This document shows positions 58,045 through 64,000 of a stretch of DNA of 64,000 nt, piece by piece. The DNA is from CALJUZ01 sp003387805 (GTDB lineage: Bacteria; Bacillota; Limnochordia; Limnochordales; ZCTH02-B6). Every line of letters starts with the position of its first letter. Within the stretch, counting starts at the first letter, position 1. The stretch spans positions 62,001-126,000 of the forward strand of contig CALJUZ010000106.1 in assembly GCA_937975235.1 (NCBI GenBank). Direction: 5' to 3'. Below the pieces are notes generated by a model. It was given only the letters and a program-made list of their open reading frames with translations, searched no databases and was not told the DNA's origin. The translations under genes were made by a program, and so were the position numbers.

Positions 58045-60123
58045 TTGAAGCAGTACGACGCGCAGCACATTCGCAACATCGCGCTGACAGGCCACGGCGG
58101 CAGCGGCAAGACACAGCTGACGGAAGCGATGCTGTTCGCCACCGGCGCCCTGTCCCGGATGGGCAAAGTGGACGACGGCAACACCGTCAGCGACTGGGAC
58201 CCCGAGGAAGCCAAACGGCAAGTCAGCATCGGCACGTCCCTCGTTCCCTGCGAGTGGAAAGATCACAAAATCAACGTGCTGGACACGCCGGGGTACTTCG
58301 ACTTCGTAGGCGAGGTCGAAGGCGCGCTGGCGGCCGCCGACGCCATGCTCTGCGTGGTGTGCGCGGCGTCGGGCGTGGAAGTCGGAACCGAACAGGCATG
58401 GGCGATGGCGGACAAGAGAAGCCTTCCCCGTGCCTTTTTTGTTAATAAGATGGACCGGGAAAACGCCTCCTTCGAGCGCACGGTGGAGCAGATTCGCAGC
58501 ACCTTCGGCGCCGACCTGGCGGTGCTGCAGGTGCCCATCGGCGAAGCCGCGGCCTTTCGCGGCTGGGTGGACCTGCTGACCATGGAGGCGTGGGTCAAAG
58601 ACGGCGACAAGATGACGAAAACCGACGTCCCCGACGAGGTGGCCGCCATGGCCGAGTCGTACCGGGAGTCGCTGGTGGAAGCCGTGGCCGCGACGGACGA
58701 CGAGCTGACGCTTTTGTTCCTGGAGGACGAGCCCATCGAAACCGAAGACCTGGTGCGGGCTTTGGGCCAGGCGGTGCGCTCGGGCGCGCTGGTGCCGGTG
58801 TGGCTGGGCTCGGCCCTGCAAGGCTTGGGTGCGGACGCGCTCATGGACGGCATCGTCCGCTTCCTGCCGTCGCCCCTGGACGGCGTTCGCTACGAAGCCA
58901 CCGACGTCAAGAGCGGCGAAACGGTGACGCTGGAACCGGATCCGAACGGCCCTCTGGCCGCCTTCGTCTTCAAGACCATCTCGGATCCGTTCGTCGGCCG
59001 CCTGACGCTGTTCCGCGTCGTGTCGGGCACGTTCTCGGCCGACGGCACGGTGCGCAACATCGACAAGGACAAGGACGAGCGGGTCACGCAAGTGTTCGTG
59101 CTGCGGGGCAAGGAGCAAATCGCCGTCCCGGCCGTCAGCGCGGGCGACCTCGGCGCGGTGTCCAAGCTGCAGGTGACGGCCACGGGCGACTCCCTCGGCC
59201 GCAAGGAGCGGCCCTTCCGCTTCCCGAAGCCGGACTTCCCCAAGCCCGTCCTGACCATGGCGCTGGTGCCCAAGGCGAAGGGCGACGAAGACCGCATTGC
59301 CGCCGGCCTGGCCCGCATGCAGGAAGAGGACGTCACGTTTGCCATGTCCAAAGACGCCGAGTCCGGGCAAATTCTCGTCTCGGGCATGGGCGAGCTGCAG
59401 CTGGAAATTATGACGACCCGGCTTAAGAGCCAGTTCGGCGTCGAGGTGGACCTGGTGCCGCCCAAGATTCCGTACCGGGAAACCATCCGCGGCAAAGTGG
59501 AGCAGGAAGGCCGGCACAAGAAGCAGACGGGCGGCCGCGGCCAGTTCGGGCACGTGTTCCTCCGCCTCGAGCCCTTGCCCCCGGGCGGCGGCTTCGAGTT
59601 CGTGGACGAAATTTTCGGCGGCGCGGTGCCCAAGCAGTACATCCCGGCGGTGGAGAAGGGCGTCGAGGAGACGATGGCCGAAGGCGTCCTCGCGGGCTAC
59701 CCGGTGGTGGACGTGAAGGTGACGCTGTACGACGGCTCGTACCACAGCGTGGACTCGTCGGAGATGGCGTTCAAGATCGCCGCGTCCATGGCGTTCAAGG
59801 AAGGCTTTATGAAAGCCCAGCCCGTGCTGCTGGAGCCCGTCCTCCAGGTGGAGGTGGTGGTCCCCGAGCGGTTTATGGGCGACGTCATTGCGGACTTGAA
59901 CAAGAAGCGGGGCCGCATTTTGGGCATGGACCCCGACGGCGGCAACCAGATTATCCGGGCCCACGTGCCCATGGCGGAAATGGCCCGCTACGCGGTGGAC
60001 CTGCGCTCCATCACCCAGGGCCGGGGCCGCTTCAAGACGGAACTGGCCCATTACGAGGAAGTGCCGGAGCATCTGGCCGCGGAAATCATCAGCCAGGCCC
60101 AGGCCGCCAAAGGCGCTTCGTAG
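58045..60123 (+). CDS. Elongation factor G-like GTPase (EF-G2 subfamily)
   Basis: 692 aa, all five EF-G domains. The P-loop GHGGSGKTQLTEAMLF and the altered switch region (no RGITI motif; SIGTSLV in its place) place it in the EF-G2 branch, like the second EF-G of Thermus, and not with the housekeeping FusA. DTPGYFDF and NKMD complete the G domain; domain IV has KKQTGGRGQFGHV, and domain V GRILGMD. TTG 58045 is chosen because TAGGAGGG lies 6 bases upstream, inside the extension from an ATG at 58024. No rps12/rps7/tuf neighbours, again unlike fusA. Role in translocation or recycling is unproven. Confidence 0.9.
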   Translation: MKQYDAQHIRNIALTGHGGSGKTQLTEAMLFATGALSRMGKVDDGNTVSDWDPEEAKRQVSIGTSLVPCEWKDHKINVLDTPGYFDFVGEVEGALAAADAMLCVVCAASGVEVGTEQAWAMADKRSLPRAFFVNKMDRENASFERTVEQIRSTFGADLAVLQVPIGEAAAFRGWVDLLTMEAWVKDGDKMTKTDVPDEVAAMAESYRESLVEAVAATDDELTLLFLEDEPIETEDLVRALGQAVRSGALVPVWLGSALQGLGADALMDGIVRFLPSPLDGVRYEATDVKSGETVTLEPDPNGPLAAFVFKTISDPFVGRLTLFRVVSGTFSADGTVRNIDKDKDERVTQVFVLRGKEQIAVPAVSAGDLGAVSKLQVTATGDSLGRKERPFRFPKPDFPKPVLTMALVPKAKGDEDRIAAGLARMQEEDVTFAMSKDAESGQILVSGMGELQLEIMTTRLKSQFGVEVDLVPPKIPYRETIRGKVEQEGRHKKQTGGRGQFGHVFLRLEPLPPGGGFEFVDEIFGGAVPKQYIPAVEKGVEETMAEGVLAGYPVVDVKVTLYDGSYHSVDSSEMAFKIAASMAFKEGFMKAQPVLLEPVLQVEVVVPERFMGDVIADLNKKRGRILGMDPDGGNQIIRAHVPMAEMARYAVDLRSITQGRGRFKTELAHYEEVPEHLAAEIISQAQAAKGAS

Positions 60124-60186
60124 CCCCTGGTCTGTCTCGCCTTCCCGCCGCATACGCTGACGTAAGCGGGGGAGGGCGAGGGGGAG

Positions 60187-60549
60187 ATGCGGGTGCGCCT
60201 TCTCAGTGTGCTGCAAGGAGTGGGACTGGCCTTCGCCGCGGCCGTAGTCGGCGCGCTGGTCCTGGGCCTGGTCGCGGCCTGGGCTCCCGTGTGGGACCCG
60301 TCCGACGGCCTGCTGAAAGCCATCAACGTGGCGGCCGTGGCCGCGGGCGGCGTGTACGCGGGGCGCAAGGCGCCGCGGCTGGGCTGGCTGCACGGCGGCG
60401 CCGCGGGACTGCTGTATGTCGTGCTGGCCACGTCCATGACGGGGCAGCCGGTGAGCCTGGCCCGCCTGGCCACCGCCGCGTGGCTCAAGGACGCGGCCCT
60501 CGCGTTCGGCGCCGGGGCCGCGGGCGGCATGGCCGGCGTGGCCCGCTGA
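60187..60549 (+). CDS. Small four-helix membrane protein (TIGR04086-like)
   Basis: 120 aa with about four hydrophobic segments (8-30, 42-60, 66-84, 98-116). The central AGGVYAGRKAPRLGWLHGGAAGLLY resembles the GGx-AGRRAGSRGWLHG motif of TIGR04086/YrzE membrane proteins of Bacillota; assignment is moderate. ATG 60187 behind GGGGGAG. Function unknown. Ends 10 bases before a long perfect inverted repeat. Confidence 0.65.
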   Translation: MRVRLLSVLQGVGLAFAAAVVGALVLGLVAAWAPVWDPSDGLLKAINVAAVAAGGVYAGRKAPRLGWLHGGAAGLLYVVLATSMTGQPVSLARLATAAWLKDAALAFGAGAAGGMAGVAR

Positions 60550-60558
60550 CGCCGGCCG

Positions 60559-60599
60559 GCGCGCTGACGCCTCCCGGAGTTCGGGAGGCGTCAGCGCGC
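60559..60599. terminator. 18-bp perfect inverted repeat between convergent genes
   Basis: Arms 60559-60576 and 60582-60599, loop GAGTT, e.g. CTGACGCCTCCCG with CGGGAGGCGTCAG. It lies between a rightward membrane-protein gene and the leftward CDGSH gene. No T-run on either side; a bidirectional terminator or protective hairpin is likely. Confidence 0.65.
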
Positions 60600-60629
60600 T
60601 TGGATTGGAAGTGTGCCAAAGCGCCAGGG

Positions 60630-60830
60630 CTACTTGGCTCGCGGGGCGCTTTCGAAACCGACCTTGCGGTGCGAGCCGTCGCAAAACGGCTTGTTCTGCG
60701 AGTGGCCGCAGCGGCACAGCGAAAAGGACTCGCCCGTTTCGAACACGTTGCCTTCCGCGTCCTCGAGGATGACGGGGCCCGTCACCCGCAGCGACCCGTT
60801 GTCACGCACGGTAATCCTGACTTCGGCCAT
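60630..60830 (-). CDS. CDGSH iron-sulfur protein (mitoNEET type)
   Basis: Small [2Fe-2S] protein, 66 aa, single CDGSH domain. Ligands C39, C41, C50 and H54 are seen in CRCGHSQNKPFCDGSH. Known members are redox- or pH-sensitive cluster carriers; the bacterial role is unclear. ATG 60830 is 8 bases after AGGAGGTG; the in-frame GTG at 60842 overlaps that site. Lies between the long inverted repeat and a tiny membrane-protein gene on the same strand, downstream of the peptide ABC genes. Confidence 0.93.
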   Translation of the reverse strand: MAEVRITVRDNGSLRVTGPVILEDAEGNVFETGESFSLCRCGHSQNKPFCDGSHRKVGFESAPRAK

Positions 60831-60845
60831 GACGTTCAACACCTC

Positions 60846-61058
60846 CTAATGCCCGCCGGGCCTGCCGAAATGGGTGAAAATGCCGATGAGCCCCAGCGCC
60901 AGCCCGACCACCGACGCCCCGTAGGACATGAAGCCCAGCAGGAACGTGGGGGTCATCATCTGCAGCACGATGAGCAGCGGGACGATCCAGCCGACCAGGA
61001 GCAGGACGGCCCCGGCCACGATTAGGTTACGCGGTTTGTTCAGCATGCTCCTCACCAT
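60846..61058 (-). CDS. Hypothetical two-helix membrane protein
   Basis: Up to 70 aa with two hydrophobic segments (about 13-32 and 38-60), ending in FTHFGRPGGH. No family recognised. Start at ATG 61058 or, four codons later, ATG 61046; both overlap the end of the upstream ABC ATPase gene, and GAGGAG sits between them. The stop is 15 bases before the CDGSH start, so the two are probably co-transcribed. Confidence 0.6.
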   Translation of the reverse strand: MVRSMLNKPRNLIVAGAVLLLVGWIVPLLIVLQMMTPTFLLGFMSYGASVVGLALGLIGIFTHFGRPGGH

Positions 61059-62091
61059 ACAGCCAGCAGGCCACCAAATGCTGCTCGCCCCGCTCGAAGT
61101 GCGGCGGCTCCTGTACGTCGCACACGCCCTTGATGGCCGCGGGGCAGCGCGGGTGGAAACGGCAGCCTGCAGGAGGATTCATCAGGCTGGGCGGCTCGCC
61201 GCCCGGCACTTCCCGGAAGCGGTCCACGTTGTCGGGATCCGGGTCGGGAATGGCGTTCATCAAAGCCTGCGCGTACGGGTGGCTCGGATTTTTCAGCAGC
61301 TCCTTGGTGCGGGCTTTCTCGATGAGCTTGGCGCCGTACATGACGAAAATGCGGTCGGAGAAATACCGCACCGTGGACAGGTCGTGGGTGATGTAAATAA
61401 TGCTGATGTTGTACTGCTGCTGCAGCCGGCCCAGCAGCTGCATAATTTCCACCCGCACCGACGCGTCCAGCATAGACACCGGCTCGTCGGCCACGATCAG
61501 CTTGGGCTCCAGAATGATGGCCCGGGCGATGACCAGCCGCTGCTGCTGACCGCCGCTGAGCTGGTGGGGGAACTTGGTCAAGTAGTCCTCCACCGGCATC
61601 AGCCGCACGTCCTCCAGCGCCTTCCGAATGCGGCGCTGCCGCTCCTCGGGATCCTTGACGCCGTTGATGACCAAGGGCTCGTTCAGAATGCGCTGCACGG
61701 TCATGAACGGCGGCAGCGCGCCGAACGGGTCCTGCTGCACGAAGCCCACGTGGCGCCGGTACCACGCCAGCGCTTCCTTGTCGGTCCCGTCGATGACCCG
61801 GCCGTCGAACACGATGCGGCCTTTGGTGGGACCGTACAGGCCGAGAATGGTGCGGGCCAACGTCGACTTGCCGCAGCCGCTCTCGCCCACCACCGTCACC
61901 GATTCGCCGCGCGCCAGCTGAAAGTCCACGCCGTCCACCGCTTTGACGTCGCCGACGCGAAAGAGGCCCAGGCGCTTGATCTCGAACCATTTATGCAGCC
62001 CTTCCACGGACAGAAGCACGTCTTCGGGCTTCGTCCCCGGCCGCATCGTCTTGTCGAAAATCTCCACCGTTGCGGTTTCCATCCTATGCAT
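61027..62091 (-). CDS. Peptide ABC transporter ATP-binding protein (OppF/DppF type)
   Basis: 354 aa ATPase of the second peptide importer. Walker A GESGCGKST near residue 70, Q-loop QQDPFGALPP, signature LSGGQQQR, Walker B LIVADEPVSMLD, switch ITHD, and the C-terminal cysteine motif PPAGCRFHPRCP. ATG 62091 or three codons later at 62082; the ribosome site is mediocre. 9 bases after the OppD stop. An N-terminal stretch of about 25 residues precedes the ABC domain. Confidence 0.93.
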   Translation of the reverse strand: MHRMETATVEIFDKTMRPGTKPEDVLLSVEGLHKWFEIKRLGLFRVGDVKAVDGVDFQLARGESVTVVGESGCGKSTLARTILGLYGPTKGRIVFDGRVIDGTDKEALAWYRRHVGFVQQDPFGALPPFMTVQRILNEPLVINGVKDPEERQRRIRKALEDVRLMPVEDYLTKFPHQLSGGQQQRLVIARAIILEPKLIVADEPVSMLDASVRVEIMQLLGRLQQQYNISIIYITHDLSTVRYFSDRIFVMYGAKLIEKARTKELLKNPSHPYAQALMNAIPDPDPDNVDRFREVPGGEPPSLMNPPAGCRFHPRCPAAIKGVCDVQEPPHFERGEQHLVACWLYGEEHAEQTA

Positions 62092-62100
62092 CGCACCCCA

Positions 62101-63057
62101 TCATTCGTACAGCCAGCATTTTACCCGGGAGCCGTTGACTTGGCGCAGAGGCGGCTCCTGACTGCACTTGTCAAACCGCGCCGGGCAGCGGTCGGCAAAC
62201 CGGCAGCCCTTGGGCGGATTGATCAGGCTGGGCGGCGTCCCGGGAATGTGCTGGAGCTCCTTGTCCTCCTTCAGCGTCGGCACGCTGGACAGCAGCATCT
62301 TGGAGTACGGGTGCAGCGGCGCCGTGTAAAACCGCCGGGCCGTGGACTGCTCGACAATCTGTCCCGCGTACATGACCGCCACGTCGTCGGCCAGATCGCT
62401 GGCCGTCGCGATGTCGTGCGTAATGAGGATGAACGTCATCTCCGTCGACTGCTTGAGCCGCTTCAGCACGTTCATCAGGTTGGCCTGCGTCAGCACGTCC
62501 AGGGCGGACGTAGGCTCGTCCATCACAATGAGATCCGGGTTCGTCACCAGGGCCATGGCGATGGCGGTGCGCTGCCGCATGCCGCCGCTGAGCTCGAAGG
62601 GGTAGCGGCTCATGAAGTCCGTGGGCAGCCCCACCATGCCGAAAACCTCGGCCACCCGCTCGTAGGCCTTTTCCTTCGTCTTGGCCTTGCCGTGGACCAG
62701 AAGGGGCTCGGCCACCTGGTCCTGCACCCGCAGCACGGGATTGAGCGAGTTCTGGGCCGCCTGGGGCACCAGGGCCGCCTTGACCCAGCGCACCCGCCGG
62801 CGAAACTGATCGTCGCTGAGCTTCATCACGTCCACATCGTCCATGTAGACGCTGCCTTCATACTTCAGCACGTTGCGGGGCAGCAGCCGCAGGATGGCTT
62901 TGGCCAGCGAGCTCTTGCCCGATCCCGATTCGCCAACGACCACCAGCGTGCGGCCGCGCCCCAGGTGAAACGTGACCCCGTCCACCGCCTGCACCGGGCC
63001 GCGCATGGTGCGGAAGTGGAGCCGAAGGTCTTCGACCCGCAAGAAACCGTTCTCCAT
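62101..63057 (-). CDS. Peptide ABC transporter ATP-binding protein (OppD/DppD type)
   Basis: 318 aa ATPase. Walker A GESGSGKSS near residue 43, signature LSGGMRQR, Walker B LIVMDEPTSALD, ITHD switch, and the C-terminal PPKGCRFADRCP motif. Partner of the OppF-type protein downstream and the permease upstream, 5 bases away. It is clearly diverged from the OppD of the operon at the other end of the window, so the two systems are not a recent copy. Confidence 0.93.
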   Translation of the reverse strand: MENGFLRVEDLRLHFRTMRGPVQAVDGVTFHLGRGRTLVVVGESGSGKSSLAKAILRLLPRNVLKYEGSVYMDDVDVMKLSDDQFRRRVRWVKAALVPQAAQNSLNPVLRVQDQVAEPLLVHGKAKTKEKAYERVAEVFGMVGLPTDFMSRYPFELSGGMRQRTAIAMALVTNPDLIVMDEPTSALDVLTQANLMNVLKRLKQSTEMTFILITHDIATASDLADDVAVMYAGQIVEQSTARRFYTAPLHPYSKMLLSSVPTLKEDKELQHIPGTPPSLINPPKGCRFADRCPARFDKCSQEPPLRQVNGSRVKCWLYE

Positions 63058-63062
63058 CTATT

Positions 63063-64000
63063 TCACAAACTCCTCAGCCTCGGGTTGAAAATGCGGTCCA
63101 GGGCGAAGCCCAGCAGCGCGAAGCCGGCGCCCGAGAACACCAGCAAAAGCGACGGCGCCAGCACCCAGTAATAATAGCCGTTGTGGAGCGCGCCCATGTC
63201 CTGCGCTTCCGACAGCACCTTGCCCCACGTCGGCAGCAGCGGGTCGCCCAGACCGAGGACGGAAATGGTCGCCTCGAAGAACACGAAGGAGGGCACCAGC
63301 CCGACGAAGGTGGGAACCAGCACTGGGATAATGCGCGGCATCATGTACTGGATGATGATGCGCATGTTGCTGGCGCTGTACGACTTGGCCGCCTCGATGT
63401 ACGGCGCCTCTTTCACTTGCAGGAACATGGCGCGGTACGATTTGATGCTCGCGCTGAATATGCTGAGGGCCACCCAGATGGCCGTCAGCAGCAGCAAACT
63501 TCGGTCCACCAGCGTCCCGATCATGATCAGCAGCGGGTACCCGGGCAGCATCATGTTAATTTCGGTGATGCGCTGAATTAGGTTGTCCACCCAGCCGCCG
63601 TACCACGTGCCCACCGCGGCGATGGCCATCGTCGTCACCGTGGCGCCGATGGCGCCCATCAGGCCCATGGCCAGCGCAATGGGCGTGCCCCACAACAGGG
63701 CCACCGTCAGGTCGCGCCGGCGATGATCCGTGCCGGCCAGGCCGTGCAGCTGCCCGTACACCACCAGACGCACGTCCAGCTCCGTGTCCGGTTCGAACAC
63801 GAGGGCTTCGGCCACCAGCTCGTAGCGCCCTTTAAGCGGCACCGCCTCGGAAGCGTTCGGATCCGCGAACAGGCCCACGTGCGCGGGCCGCCCGCCGAGG
63901 CGGCGGGTGAGCCGGGCGTCCTGGCCCAGCCGAAACGACTCGGAAGCCCGCAGGTCCACGTCCCCCAGCGGGATTTCGCGGCCGTCGGGCGTCAGCCACC
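63063..64000 (-). CDS. Peptide ABC transporter permease (OppC/DppC type), 5'-truncated
   Basis: Permease whose start lies beyond the window end; the frame is open to the last base (a GTG at 63959 is in frame but not special). The visible N-terminal part (over 100 residues) is hydrophilic and looks like an extracytoplasmic domain, followed by a GTDHRRRDL motif, then about five helices, with the EAA loop EAAKSYSASNMRIIIQYMMP. The same layout occurs in the truncated permease at the start of the window. Confidence 0.9.
   Translation of the reverse strand, partial: WLTPDGREIPLGDVDLRASESFRLGQDARLTRRLGGRPAHVGLFADPNASEAVPLKGRYELVAEALVFEPDTELDVRLVVYGQLHGLAGTDHRRRDLTVALLWGTPIALAMGLMGAIGATVTTMAIAAVGTWYGGWVDNLIQRITEINMMLPGYPLLIMIGTLVDRSLLLLTAIWVALSIFSASIKSYRAMFLQVKEAPYIEAAKSYSASNMRIIIQYMMPRIIPVLVPTFVGLVPSFVFFEATISVLGLGDPLLPTWGKVLSEAQDMGALHNGYYYWVLAPSLLLVFSGAGFALLGFALDRIFNPRLRSL

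Noticed and set aside
56518..60717. Minus-strand open frame of about 1400 codons opposite the propeller-like gene and EF-G2
   Set aside because: Repetitive His/Gly/Arg/Ala composition and exact antisense position to recognised genes; no domain seen.

Overview
The window reads as chromosomal DNA of an endospore-forming member of the Bacillota with very high GC content (visibly about two thirds by eye, not computed). Evidence for a spore former: spoIVA, spoIIP, spoVAF, ytfJ/gerW and a YIEGIA gene with its small partner. Evidence for Bacillota: the chains cinA-recA-recX-rny, cmk-rpsA...der...spoIVA-hbs and spoVAF-lysA, which follow the order known from Bacillus and clostridia. The GC content, the frequent GTG/TTG starts and the 11-subunit complex I fit groups such as Limnochordia, Symbiobacterium or Thermaerobacter; the genus is not determined. 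There is no prophage, insertion sequence or CRISPR array; it is core genome throughout.

Layout. (1) 2-2886: 3' end of a peptide ABC transporter operon (permease, two ATPases), cut by the window edge. (2) 3011-4772: a cold-shock protein gene facing an SLC13/ArsB-type transporter. (3) 4940-14915, minus strand: a complete nuoABCDHIJKLMN operon without nuoEFG, behind a consensus sigma-A promoter. (4) 14912-19115: a diacylglycerol-kinase-like gene, a two-gene unit with a reduced FtsH-like protease, and lgt. (5) 19171-23991: cinA, recA, recX, rny. (6) 24009-31545: dipeptidase, YvlD-like membrane protein, spoVAF, lysA, S2P-type protease, scpA, scpB, ytfJ, an RNA pseudouridine synthase. (7) 31560-38966: a HutP-like gene behind a structured leader, an aroH-aminotransferase fusion, DAHP synthase, tyrA, cmk, plsC, rpsA. 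(8) 39013-46527: DUF1614-type protein, spoIIP, YIEGIA, its capping subunit, der, plsY, spoIVA, hbs. (9) 46541-51273: hom, thrC, thrB, lysC. (10) 51354-57981: fhs (minus), tRNA-Pro(GGG), an ABC exporter pair, a truncated haemoglobin, a secreted propeller-like protein. (11) 58045-64000: an EF-G2-type GTPase, a small membrane protein, a CDGSH protein and a second peptide ABC operon on the minus strand, cut by the window end.

How the parts fit. Regions 3 and 10 point to respiration with an electron donor other than NADH for complex I, or a donor module encoded elsewhere. Regions 6, 7 and 9 hold aspartate-family and aromatic amino-acid synthesis: lysC, hom, thrB and thrC give threonine, lysA gives lysine, and DAHP synthase, chorismate mutase, TyrA and an aminotransferase give Tyr/Phe. 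Sporulation genes are interleaved with translation, lipid and chromosome-maintenance genes. Many genes overlap by 1-4 bases, so translational coupling is common. Several vegetative promoters share an extended -10 element of the form TGC-TATAAT.

Most noteworthy: the chorismate mutase-aminotransferase fusion, the attenuator-like leader of the HutP-family gene, the reduced FtsH with a single-pass partner, the recX gene without a standard start codon, and a promoter plus hairpin in front of rny.
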